Source: Candidatus Bathyarchaeota archaeon (GTDB lineage Archaea; Thermoproteota; Bathyarchaeia; TCS64). From it: 7,455 bases of DNA. Shown here piece after piece: positions 1 to 6,734 of the stretch. The translations under genes and the position numbers were made by a program. The notes under the pieces are model-generated. The model saw only the letters and a program-made list of their open reading frames with translations, did no database searches and was not told the origin of the DNA. The stretch lies in assembly GCA_026014515.1 (NCBI GenBank), contig JAOZIG010000132.1, forward strand, positions 1 to 7,455, in the 5' to 3' direction. Position 1 is the stretch's first letter; each line of letters starts with the position of its first letter.

Positions 1-393
1 ATAGGTCTTGGACCCGATGAAAAACTATTGGAGTCAATCCAAGAAGCAGCTAAGAAACATGATATCAAACATGGAGCAGTTGTCAGCGGAATAGGTACGT
101 TACGGAGGACTCATCTTCATTATGTGAATCAGAACGCTTTCCCGCCTGATGTGGGATACTATGTTGTTGAGGAGCCTGCTGAGGTTGGGTCTATCAGTGG
201 TTTGATTGTGGATTATGAGCCTCATCTGCACATCGATATCGGTGTCAGGGATAACGAGACATATACTGGGCACCTTGAACCAGATAGCATCGTGCTGTAC
301 TTGGCTGAGGTATGCATACTGAAGTTTAATGATGTAAAGATGAAACGGGTAGTTGACCCAGAGAACAATATTGCACTACTGGAGAAGGCTTAG
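1..393 (+). CDS. PPC/DUF296-domain protein, 5'-truncated by the window edge
   Basis: The reading frame is open from base 1 and ends at TAG 391-393. A TTG at 28 could serve as a start, but the codons before it (IGLGPDEKL) read as the normal beginning of a PPC domain, where a G-x-(D/E)-x-L-L-E-x-I-x-x-A pattern precedes the core. The gene therefore very probably starts outside the window, with perhaps 10 to 20 residues missing. The core shows the family marks: VVSGIGTL, the HLHIDIGVRD strand with its His-x-His, a GHL further on, and a C-terminal LKFNDVKMKR segment. PPC domains form trimers. In plants they sit beside AT-hooks in DNA-binding proteins, while in bacteria and archaea they occur alone with poorly known function. 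No AT-hook is visible here. The family call is firm; the role is unknown. The gene converges on the pyrophosphatase gene and their stop codons overlap. Confidence 0.85.
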   Translation: MGLGPDEKLLESIQEAAKKHDIKHGAVVSGIGTLRRTHLHYVNQNAFPPDVGYYVVEEPAEVGSISGLIVDYEPHLHIDIGVRDNETYTGHLEPDSIVLYLAEVCILKFNDVKMKRVVDPENNIALLEKA

Positions 394-914
394 CCCTCTT
401 CCTGTTCCTTGTACTGACCTTGAGCCCATGTGATGAGTTTCTTCGCCTCATCAGCGTCCTCCCACTTCAATACCTCGGTTACTTTACCTTCAGCTCTTTT
501 GTAGTTGTTGTAGAAGTAGGTTAGCTCATCGATAACGCTGCGTGGTAGGTCCTCAAGGCTCTTTACGTGTTTGTAGAAGGGGTCTGTGGTGCTGACAGTG
601 ACTATCTTGTCATCCATCTCCTTGTTATCCACCATCTTGATGTTTGCCACGGGACGGGCAACTGTAACGCAGCCGGTGAATGTTGGCTCATTTATCAGCA
701 GTACAGCGTCTAGTGGGTCTCCATCATCGTCCAGCGTCTGGGGGATGAATCCATAGTCTGCGGGATAGTATGTGTATAGCACCCTGTTTAGCTTGAATAC
801 ACCCATTCGTGCATCATATTCGTATTTGTTGCGGCTGTTTCTTTGTATCTCGGTTACTACATAGATTTCCTCTGGGCTGTTTGGTCCGCTGGGGAACTCT
901 CGCCAATAATTCAC
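390..914 (-). CDS. ppa: Family I inorganic pyrophosphatase
   Basis: Hydrolyses pyrophosphate to two phosphates in the cytoplasm, pulling biosynthetic reactions such as tRNA charging and nucleic acid synthesis forward. From a GTG start at 914 the protein has 174 residues, the usual length for archaeal and bacterial family I enzymes. The order of the active-site residues is intact: E22, K30-Y31-E32, R44, Y54, the DGDPLD signature at 64-69 (three metal-binding Asp), D96, D101, K103 and Y138-K139. The frame stays open upstream to 1010, but that extension runs into hypC and looks nothing like the family, whose N terminus normally begins just before the GPNSPEE segment. GTG at 914 (or TTG at 917) is therefore the better start. 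No Shine-Dalgarno site precedes it; a weak TATA-like stretch does. The TAA stop (392-390) overlaps the TAG of the convergent PPC gene. It lies 47 bases downstream of hypC, so it may be cotranscribed with hypC or use its own promoter. Confidence 0.95.
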   Translation of the reverse strand: MNYWREFPSGPNSPEEIYVVTEIQRNSRNKYEYDARMGVFKLNRVLYTYYPADYGFIPQTLDDDGDPLDAVLLINEPTFTGCVTVARPVANIKMVDNKEMDDKIVTVSTTDPFYKHVKSLEDLPRSVIDELTYFYNNYKRAEGKVTEVLKWEDADEAKKLITWAQGQYKEQEEG

Positions 915-945
915 CAATCTAATCGATTGGAGTAATGAATCCCTT

Positions 946-956
946 CTTTTAGGTTT
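946..956 (-). promoter_or_regulatory. Possible weak TATA/BRE element for ppa
   Basis: Read on the minus strand this is AAACCTAAAAG, an A-rich element followed by a TATA-like TAAAAG. Its centre is about 34 bases upstream of the proposed GTG at 914, which would give a leader of only a few bases. It lies in the 47-base gap after hypC. The match to an archaeal TATA box is poor, so read-through from the hypC promoter is equally possible. Confidence 0.25.
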
Positions 957-961
957 ACCTA

Positions 962-1207
962 CTAGAGTTCCTCGTAAGGCTGATCTACGTGGGCAAGTAC
1001 CTGTCGCCAAGCCTCCAAGGTCTCTAGGGCTTCCTGTTCTTCCATGATCTGGATGACGAAACCTGTATGAACTAGAACATATGTGCCCGGTGTGACTGAT
1101 CCCGGCTCCATTAGGTCTATGATTGCTTCCCTTTTTACTCCACCAAAATCAACGATGGCAGTCCTACCATCAATGCTCTCTACAAGTCCGGGTACCGCTA
1201 GACACAT
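962..1207 (-). CDS. hypC: Hydrogenase maturation chaperone HypC/HybG/HupF
   Basis: Small chaperone for [NiFe]-hydrogenase assembly. With HypD it carries the Fe(CN)2CO group and hands it to the hydrogenase large-subunit precursor. The 81-residue protein starts with the diagnostic MCLAVPG, placing the essential Cys at position 2 where it is exposed after methionine removal. It then shows FGGVKREAIIDLM (21-33) and GTYVLVHTGFVIQ (41-53) with the conserved His47, and ends in an acidic helix rich in Glu, as the family does. The ATG at 1207 is fixed by the MCLAVPG motif. A TATA box about 27 bases upstream points to leaderless transcription. No other hyp gene or hydrogenase subunit is in the window; the downstream neighbour is ppa and the divergent neighbour is a transporter. 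The presence of hypC implies a [NiFe]-hydrogenase elsewhere in the genome. Confidence 0.95.
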   Translation of the reverse strand: MCLAVPGLVESIDGRTAIVDFGGVKREAIIDLMEPGSVTPGTYVLVHTGFVIQIMEEQEALETLEAWRQVLAHVDQPYEEL

Positions 1208-1230
1208 TTCAAGTCACATCTAGGGGCGTC

Positions 1231-1238
1231 AAATATAA
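1231..1238 (-). promoter_or_regulatory. TATA box for leaderless hypC
   Basis: On the minus strand this reads TTATATTT, preceded by GGG. Its centre lies about 27 bases before the first base of the hypC ATG (1207), the usual distance from an archaeal TATA box to the transcription start. Transcription would then begin at or within a base or two of the ATG. The lack of any Shine-Dalgarno site before hypC supports this. Confidence 0.6.
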
Positions 1239-1240
1239 CC

Positions 1241-1276
1241 CTATAGTTTATTGATGTGTCTTGGAGATAGTTTAAA
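1241..1276 (+). promoter_or_regulatory. Candidate promoter region of the MFS transporter gene
   Basis: Two AT-rich elements could act as a TATA box for the rightward gene: CTATAGTTTA (1241-1250) and TTTAAA (1271-1276). The second is the cleaner TATA sequence, but a start about 26 bases later would fall at about 1300 and remove the Shine-Dalgarno site from the mRNA. The first would start transcription near 1272 and leave a leader of about 36 bases containing that site. The first is therefore preferred. The region is shared back to back with the hypC promoter. Confidence 0.35.
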
Positions 1277-1292
1277 TCTAGGATACTAGCTC

Positions 1293-1300
1293 AAGGAGGT
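1293..1300 (+). promoter_or_regulatory. Strong Shine-Dalgarno site of the MFS gene
   Basis: AAGGAGGT, a near-perfect complement of the 16S rRNA 3' end, lies 7 bases before the GTG at 1308. It decides this non-ATG start codon over later in-frame candidates. Confidence 0.85.
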
Positions 1301-1307
1301 ATTATCG

Positions 1308-2507
1308 GTGACCAATGTGGAGGAAAAGAATCAACGCATATTCTGGGCGATATTCATGGCGACATTCTTCGCCATGTTTGGTGAGACAATACCTCAGAGC
1401 TTCCAGCCATTATTCATACAGAATCTTGGCGTAAGCGCAGCCGTTATCACCCTCATCTACAATATCAGAAACGTTATCCAGACATTCCTCAGACTCGTAG
1501 CTGGAACCATCAGTGATAGCCTCGGAAGACGAAACATGATGCTCTTCGGGTTAGCCCTCTTCGCCTTGGTCCCATTCATCTACAGCGTAGCCACAAACCC
1601 ATATCTACCCATTGTAGCCATGATGGCAAGCGGTTTAGCCCTCAGTATCTATTTCCCACCAAGCGAAGCATACGCGAGTAGCTTGTTCCCTCCTGAGAAA
1701 GCAGGTGAAGCTATGGGCAGGTACCATATGAGTTGGGCTGTTAGCAGCGTTATCGGTCCAGCAATCGGTGGCTATATCGCAAGTTCATTCCTAGACTATG
1801 AGACCATATTCGTGTTCTCGGGTGTAATCACCTGTATAGGGTTCTTTATCGCGTGGAGATACACCGAGGATGACCGAGACCTGAGTTGCCCAATACCTCC
1901 GGGTATGCTTATCAGAAACACCTTCAGTGAGTTCCCAGCTACTATGAAACGCCTCTTTTCAAACAAGAAGGTGATAGTAGCGTGTATCGCCGTGTTTGCT
2001 CATAGTTTCTGTCACTGGGGATTAGTCACCTTCATTCCATTGTTAGGTGCAGAAATCGGTATGACCGAGTTCTGGATAGGATTAACCCTCACAGCCAACG
2101 CGCTATCCATCGCTATCAGTCTACCAATAGTGGGAAAACTCTCTGACCGTGTAGGACGTTTCTTACCCATCGTCACAGGCTTAATCGTAAGTGTAGCAGC
2201 ATTCGCATTAGTGCCGTTAGCGCCTTATCACTGGATGCTACCAATACTGAATGCAGTACTCGGTGTATGTGCTGTACTCGTTTTCCCCATCAGTCAAGCA
2301 GCCACAATGGAGTCACAAAAACCAGAAGACAGAGGCTCAGCAACAGGAGTATGGGGAATGATAATGAGCCTAGGAGGCACCATCGGCATGTTCGTCATGA
2401 GTGTAGTGCTCAGTGTAGCATCAATCCAGTGGGTCTTCTATATCTCAGCAGCGTTTACACTGGTCTCCGCTGTAGTAATTATACTGATGCGGGGCTATTT
2501 TGATTAA
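1308..2507 (+). CDS. Major facilitator superfamily (MFS) transporter, 12 TM
   Basis: A 399-residue integral membrane protein with the length and layout of a 12-helix MFS carrier, probably driven by an ion gradient. Hydrophobic helices can be read at roughly 12-34, 43-61, 76-95, 98-116, 139-160, 165-184, 222-245, 254-276, 286-303, 308-328, 345-370 and 374-394. The charged central loop is at about 185-221. The loop between helices 2 and 3 carries MFS motif A (GTISDSLGRR, 66-75), and its pseudo-repeat GKLSDRVGR follows at 276-284 in the second half. Helix 5 has a Gly/Pro-rich motif-C-like stretch (VIGPAIGG, 148-155), often seen in antiporters and drug exporters. The GTG start is set by a strong Shine-Dalgarno site. 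Substrate and direction cannot be read from the sequence. The gene converges on hyuB with overlapping stops, so it is not cotranscribed with hyuAB, although a linked role in moving their substrate is possible. Confidence 0.9.
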   Translation: MTNVEEKNQRIFWAIFMATFFAMFGETIPQSFQPLFIQNLGVSAAVITLIYNIRNVIQTFLRLVAGTISDSLGRRNMMLFGLALFALVPFIYSVATNPYLPIVAMMASGLALSIYFPPSEAYASSLFPPEKAGEAMGRYHMSWAVSSVIGPAIGGYIASSFLDYETIFVFSGVITCIGFFIAWRYTEDDRDLSCPIPPGMLIRNTFSEFPATMKRLFSNKKVIVACIAVFAHSFCHWGLVTFIPLLGAEIGMTEFWIGLTLTANALSIAISLPIVGKLSDRVGRFLPIVTGLIVSVAAFALVPLAPYHWMLPILNAVLGVCAVLVFPISQAATMESQKPEDRGSATGVWGMIMSLGGTIGMFVMSVVLSVASIQWVFYISAAFTLVSAVVIILMRGYFD

Positions 2508-4165
2508 ATAGACTCAGTATAACCATAGATTTCCTGGGCAACCTTTGGACAGACTAAGCCATTCAACAAGTCTTCCCTTACAAGCACTGGATCACGGTTC
2601 CTTGGATCGCCATAGCCGCCACCACCCGGGGTTCTTATGATTAGAGTATCTCCACGTAGAATCGTGATTGTACATTTTGAGGGTAGTCTGTTCTCCTCGC
2701 CGTCCCTCACAAGTATAAACTCCCCAGTTGCTCCTCCATGTCCACCAGCGACGCCCCATGGCTTGATCTTGTTACGCTCAGCCATAATGCTCAGAGTAGC
2801 CTTCTCGCTGGTAAGTGTCCAGACACGCTCGATACCACAGCCACCACGATACTCTCCGGGTCCACCGCTATCAGGTCTAAGCCTATATGCCTTGAACTCC
2901 AGTGGAAGATACGCTTCAAGGGTCTCAATAGGCGTATTCATGGTGTTTGTCATGTTTACATGGATTCCGTCCACGCCGTCACCGTCTGGTCTAGCACCAC
3001 TACCTCCTCCAATGGTCTCGTAGAAGGTCCAAGGCGTACCATCATCCTTCAATCCTCCAATGGTGATGTTATTCATGGTACCTTGCCCAGCGGCTGGAAC
3101 CTTATCAGGCACAATCTTGGTGAATGCCTTCATTATCACATCTGCGTTCCTTTGACTTGTCTCTACGTTTCCTCCAGCGACAGGAGCTGGTCTGATGGGG
3201 TTCATCATGCATCCGTGGGGTATCTTGAGGGTGATGGGTCTGAAGCAGCCATCATTTACAGGGATCGTGGGGTCCGTGATGCTGATCAATGTATAATAGA
3301 TGCCTGCGACTGTTACGCCTAGAGGTGCATTCACTGGGCGTTCTACCTGTTTGTGGGTGCCAGTGTAATCGAATACTAGGCTGTCACCTTGTTTGGTGAT
3401 CTTGACCCTGATGTCCACATCGCCATCATCTGGGAGAATCGACTCCATGTAATCCACCGCGCTATACTCCCCGTCAGGCATCAAGCTGATCTCCTCACGC
3501 ATACGACGCTCACTGTAATCCATAATCGCATCCATGGCGCCATGAACAACATCAACACCATAAAGCTCTACTAGCTCTAAGACCCGCTTCAATCCAGTGT
3601 TATTGGCTGCTATCTGGGCACGTAAGTCACCCATCTGAACCTCGGGTGTACGCACATTACTCCTGATAAGCCGCGAAATCTCTTGATCGATGACCCCTTT
3701 CTTCACGAATTTAACGGGTGGAATAATCAAACCTTCTTGGTATAGCTCAGTTGAGTCCGCTGCGAGACTTCCCGGCGCCTTACCTCCCACATCAGTGTGG
3801 TGTGCCTTGTTAGCTGCGTAACCGATGAGGGTTCCATTATGGAATATTGGTTCGATGAGGGTTAGGTCTGGTAGATGTGTTCCGCTGATGTATGGATCGT
3901 TAAGCAGAAGTATATCTCCCGGTTCAAGAGTTTCAGGGTATTCCTCTATTCCTAGTTTTACCGCTAGTGCCATGCTGCCGAGATGAACTGGTATATGCTC
4001 CGCTTGGGCTATCAGCTCACGGCGGTGGTTGAATATGGCGCAGCTATGGTCCATACGCTCCTTTATGTTAGGACTGTAGGCGCTCTTCTTCAACGCTATA
4101 CCCATCTCCTCAGCCGCGTAGATCAAAGCGCCTTTGATGACCTCAACAGTAGTAACATCAATCAT
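2504..4165 (-). CDS. hyuB: Hydantoinase B/oxoprolinase family protein (HyuB)
   Basis: Catalytic-side subunit of an ATP-dependent hydantoinase/oxoprolinase/acetone-carboxylase-type enzyme that works with HyuA. The 553-residue length is typical. Family motifs in order are ERMDHSCAIF (36-45), HIPVHLGSM (57-65), GDILLLNDPYISGTHLPD (83-100), AHHTDVGG (121-128), DGVDGIHVNMTNTMNTP (396-412), RPDSGGPGEYRGG (430-442) and RTPGGGGYGDP (511-521). His97, Asp100 and His123 have the same spacing as the metal-binding His-x-x-Asp and distal His that I recall for the acetone carboxylase alpha subunit, so a divalent metal site is likely. The ATG at 4165 overlaps the hyuA TGA as ATGA, and AAGGAGG (4174-4180) lies 8 bases upstream; both indicate coupled translation with hyuA. 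No third (gamma) subunit follows, which argues against a classical acetone carboxylase. The substrate is open: N-methylhydantoin, 5-oxoproline or a related lactam or ketone are all possible. Confidence 0.93.
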   Translation of the reverse strand: MIDVTTVEVIKGALIYAAEEMGIALKKSAYSPNIKERMDHSCAIFNHRRELIAQAEHIPVHLGSMALAVKLGIEEYPETLEPGDILLLNDPYISGTHLPDLTLIEPIFHNGTLIGYAANKAHHTDVGGKAPGSLAADSTELYQEGLIIPPVKFVKKGVIDQEISRLIRSNVRTPEVQMGDLRAQIAANNTGLKRVLELVELYGVDVVHGAMDAIMDYSERRMREEISLMPDGEYSAVDYMESILPDDGDVDIRVKITKQGDSLVFDYTGTHKQVERPVNAPLGVTVAGIYYTLISITDPTIPVNDGCFRPITLKIPHGCMMNPIRPAPVAGGNVETSQRNADVIMKAFTKIVPDKVPAAGQGTMNNITIGGLKDDGTPWTFYETIGGGSGARPDGDGVDGIHVNMTNTMNTPIETLEAYLPLEFKAYRLRPDSGGPGEYRGGCGIERVWTLTSEKATLSIMAERNKIKPWGVAGGHGGATGEFILVRDGEENRLPSKCTITILRGDTLIIRTPGGGGYGDPRNRDPVLVREDLLNGLVCPKVAQEIYGYTESI

Positions 4166-6231
4166 CGCTGACGCCTCCTTAGAATCAGGTTACCAAGCTT
4201 ATCCGGTTTGAAACTCCAATCCGGGTAAATCACTGTGGTTGAGTCATATTGTTCGATGATGGCTGGTCCAACTGCCTCAGCGCCGAGTTTACTCCTATCA
4301 TAGATGCCTACATCGTGCCAGTTATCATCAGTCTCAAAGAAGACTCTCCTAGTTTCCCGAGGCTCAGCTAATCCAGTGAGTTCACCAGTCTTCATATGTG
4401 GGCTCTCAAGTAATCCAATAACCCTGAGCTTGGTGTTCACAACTTCAACAGGCTCATCTTCCTCAGCGTAACCATAGACCTCAGTGTGTTTTGCGTGGAA
4501 ATCTCTCACAGCCTTATTGATGCTCTCCAGTTTGAAGGGTGTCTCTGTCTCGATGTTTAGCTCGAATCCTTGTCCACGGTAACGCATATCCAACGTCCGC
4601 TTGTAGCTTTGATTACTCCGTGGGACATCTTCAGAGTCCAATGTATCTCTACCCTCTTCCAGCATCTCCTTAAACAACATCTCAACGTTATCCGCATCAA
4701 CCTCAGTTACATCAGACAAGACGGGTCTACTGTAATCGTGGAAAAGATCAGCAGTCAACAAACCCAAGGCACTAAACATACCCGGGTTCGGTGGAACCAA
4801 AACATTGTTTATCTCAAGCTCTTCAGCTAAAGCACAGACATGCATTGGACCAGCGCCACCAAAAGCCACCAAAGCGAAATCCCGTGGATCATAGCCACGC
4901 TCAACCGAGACTATCCTGAGTATCTTGCTCATCATACTATTGGCAATCCTGATGACGCTAACCGCTGCCTCCTCAGAGCCTATTCCAAGCTCAGAGCCAA
5001 GTCGTTTGTAAGCATCAGCCGCCAAACCCGGATGAATATCCATAGCCCCATCAAGCAAGTTACCCGGATTCAACCGACCAAGCAACAGGTTAGCATCAGT
5101 AATAGTCGCTTCAACGCCACCTCTACCATAACAAGCTGGACCTGGAACCGCACCAGCACTCATGGGGCCAACCATTAGAGCTCCATTAACTACCTCAGCG
5201 ATAGTACCACCCCCCGCACTGCACTCAGCGAGGTCGATGAAAGGGAACCGGACTGGATAACCCGAACCCTTCACGAGTCTACCCATATGGATTTTTCCAG
5301 CCACCTCATACTCAGGAACTACTTCAGGTATCTTTCCCCTCACGGTTCCGGCTTTCGCGGTGGTGCCTCCCATATCAAAACTGATGATATTCTTTACACC
5401 GGTTTGTTCTCCTAACCAAGCAGCCGCAATAACCCCTGCAGCTGGACCAGACTCCACAATCGTCGCAGGCTTCCTACTAACCACGTTGCTCTTGGCGAGA
5501 CCACCGTTACTCTGCATAACATAAAGCTGTGTCCTGAGTCCAAGACTTGCAAGGTTTTCTTCAAGCTGGTTGATGTACTTGTGGATAACAGGCATCAAAA
5601 CAGCGTTCACAACCGCTGTGCTAAACCGCTCATACTCACGGTACTCGTTGCTAATCTCGTGACTAGCCGTAACATAAACATCCAGACGCTCCTTGATGGC
5701 TTGTTTTACCCTTTCCTCGTGAACAGTGTTAGCATAACTGTTGATTAAACCCACGGCAACCGACTCAACACCATCTGAGGAGAGCCTGCTGATTACTGAG
5801 TCAAGCTCAGAACCACTTATGCTCTGTTCAACCACGCCATCATGCCTTATCCTCTCCTCTACCTCATACCTGTGTCTTCTCTTCACAAGCATCGGAGGGC
5901 GCTCAAAAAACAGGTTATAGACCTCTGCACGCCGCTGACGTCCAATCTCAATAACATCCTTGAACCCTTTTGTGGTAACGAGACCGGTTCTAGGCAAATC
6001 AAGATCAACTTGACCAAACAAGGCGTTAGTTGCAATCGTTGTTGCGTGTCCAATCATGCGTACAGAGTCGGCGTCATGGGAACCTAGAAACGCCTCAACA
6101 GCGTTCACAACGCCTTTTTCCGGGTTCTTTGGCACGCTAGGTGTCTTGATATTAATTACTTCGCCTGTCTCTTCGTCCAGTGCAACTAGGTCTGTAAATG
6201 TACCGCCTACGTCAACGCTAACCCTGTACAT
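4162..6231 (-). CDS. hyuA: Hydantoinase A/oxoprolinase family ATPase subunit (HyuA)
   Basis: ATP-binding subunit of the HyuAB enzyme, belonging to the ASKHA (actin-like) fold. It is thought to phosphorylate the carbonyl substrate before ring opening or carboxylation by HyuB. The 689-residue length is normal. Visible motifs are the phosphate-1 loop DVGGTFTD (7-14), GHATTIATNAL (61-71), VVNAVLMPV (207-215), the YVMQSNGG strand (237-244), the second phosphate loop ESGPAAGVIAA (260-270) and FDMGGTTAKAG (285-295). These are followed by SAGGGTIAEVVNG (338-350), VGPMSAGAVPGPACYGRGG (354-372), TDANLLLGRL (378-387) and AFGGAGPMHVCALAEEL (456-472). The N-terminal, central and C-terminal family domains are all present. 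The ATG at 6231 is fixed by the MYRVSVDVGG start. No Shine-Dalgarno site precedes it; a TATA-like box sits about 28 bases upstream, suggesting a near-leaderless mRNA. Its stop overlaps hyuB. The adjacent Lrp gene is the obvious candidate regulator. Confidence 0.95.
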   Translation of the reverse strand: MYRVSVDVGGTFTDLVALDEETGEVINIKTPSVPKNPEKGVVNAVEAFLGSHDADSVRMIGHATTIATNALFGQVDLDLPRTGLVTTKGFKDVIEIGRQRRAEVYNLFFERPPMLVKRRHRYEVEERIRHDGVVEQSISGSELDSVISRLSSDGVESVAVGLINSYANTVHEERVKQAIKERLDVYVTASHEISNEYREYERFSTAVVNAVLMPVIHKYINQLEENLASLGLRTQLYVMQSNGGLAKSNVVSRKPATIVESGPAAGVIAAAWLGEQTGVKNIISFDMGGTTAKAGTVRGKIPEVVPEYEVAGKIHMGRLVKGSGYPVRFPFIDLAECSAGGGTIAEVVNGALMVGPMSAGAVPGPACYGRGGVEATITDANLLLGRLNPGNLLDGAMDIHPGLAADAYKRLGSELGIGSEEAAVSVIRIANSMMSKILRIVSVERGYDPRDFALVAFGGAGPMHVCALAEELEINNVLVPPNPGMFSALGLLTADLFHDYSRPVLSDVTEVDADNVEMLFKEMLEEGRDTLDSEDVPRSNQSYKRTLDMRYRGQGFELNIETETPFKLESINKAVRDFHAKHTEVYGYAEEDEPVEVVNTKLRVIGLLESPHMKTGELTGLAEPRETRRVFFETDDNWHDVGIYDRSKLGAEAVGPAIIEQYDSTTVIYPDWSFKPDKLGNLILRRRQR
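4174..4180 (-). promoter_or_regulatory. Shine-Dalgarno site of hyuB inside the end of hyuA
   Basis: The minus strand reads AAGGAGG, 8 bases before the hyuB ATG. It lies within the last codons of hyuA, consistent with translational coupling across the ATGA overlap. Confidence 0.8.
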
Positions 6232-6255
6232 GGCATAATAGAAAACAGTACAGGG

Positions 6256-6262
6256 ATAAAAA
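6256..6262 (-). promoter_or_regulatory. TATA-like box before hyuA
   Basis: In the 41-base gap between lrp and hyuA the minus strand reads AAATTTTTATCCC. The TTTTTAT core is centred about 28 bases before the hyuA ATG. That spacing suggests a start of transcription within a few bases of the ATG, matching the absence of a Shine-Dalgarno site. It would allow hyuAB to be expressed apart from the upstream tus-lrp genes. No clear Lrp-type palindrome was found around it. Confidence 0.5.
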
Positions 6263-6272
6263 TTTGTGAAAA

Positions 6273-6734
6273 CTATGACTTTACCTTGACGCCAGCCAGC
6301 TTGATGGCTTCAAGCACAATGTGGCTCTCCACCTTACCAATGCCCTTGATGGTATTGATCTCATCAAGCAGCTTCAAGGCAGACTCGCGGCTCCTGCACA
6401 TAGCCAAGACAATCAATTCACAATCCCCACTGACACGCATAACCGTGTTCATCTCAGGGTACTCTGCGATTTTCTCACCTATCTTGCCAAGGTCTGCTCC
6501 CGCTCCAGCGGAGATGCGTAGACAAAGAGGGTAGATGTTCATCTTGTCAGGGTTTATTATGGTGGTATATCCCTTGATGACTCCGCTTTCCTCTAGTGTC
6601 TTGACCTTGGATGAGACGCTGACATGGCTGATCTCCAGCTGCTTCGCTATGTCTCTGTAGCTTTGCCTGCTGTCTGCTTGGAGAAGCTTGATTATCTCCT
6701 CATCAAGATCCATCTTATCCACCATACGCATCAC
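6273..6734 (-). CDS. Lrp/AsnC family transcriptional regulator
   Basis: A 153-residue DNA-binding regulator of the feast/famine family, normally dimeric to octameric and responsive to amino acids or related small molecules. The N-terminal winged helix-turn-helix covers about residues 9-58, with DSRQSYRDIAKQLEIS then VSSKVKTLEESGVIKGY, the usual AsnC pattern. The C-terminal RAM ligand-binding domain spans about 66-143, with the VSGDCELIV strand (101-109) and GIGKVESHIVLEAIK (131-145). The start is uncertain. GTG at 6734 overlaps the tusB stop (GTGA), ATG at 6731 gives TGATG, and ATG at 6725 and 6713 are also in frame. The domain itself begins only at about MDLDEEI (6713), which has a weak GGTGG in front. 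The gene is translationally linked to tusB and sits directly before hyuAB, so control of hyuAB, of its own operon, or both is plausible. The effector is not predictable from sequence. Confidence 0.93.
   Translation of the reverse strand: MMRMVDKMDLDEEIIKLLQADSRQSYRDIAKQLEISHVSVSSKVKTLEESGVIKGYTTIINPDKMNIYPLCLRISAGAGADLGKIGEKIAEYPEMNTVMRVSGDCELIVLAMCRSRESALKLLDEINTIKGIGKVESHIVLEAIKLAGVKVKS

Noticed and set aside
28..393. TTG at 28 as the start of the PPC-domain gene
   Set aside because: The preceding in-frame codons encode the expected start of the domain and the frame is open to the window edge, so the gene is truncated rather than starting there.
1201..1260. Inverted repeat GACACAT (1201-1207) / ATGTGTC (1254-1260) spanning the hypC promoter
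   Set aside because: Seven bases with a 46-base loop, one arm inside the hypC start. Too short and too far apart to call an operator or hairpin over chance.
1218..1282. Direct repeat ATCTAGG at 1218-1224 and 1276-1282 in the divergent promoter region
   Set aside because: Only 7 bp, in AT-rich intergenic DNA, and not positioned symmetrically with respect to either promoter. Likely chance.
2637..3322. Two long rightward open frames (128 and 194 codons) opposite hyuB
   Set aside because: They lie entirely antisense to conserved hyuB motifs, overlap each other, lack Shine-Dalgarno sites and show no recognisable domain. They are shadows of hyuB codon structure.
4570..6238. Several rightward open frames of 60 to 112 codons opposite hyuA
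   Set aside because: All are antisense to hyuA, whose motifs are continuous through the region; none resembles a known protein.
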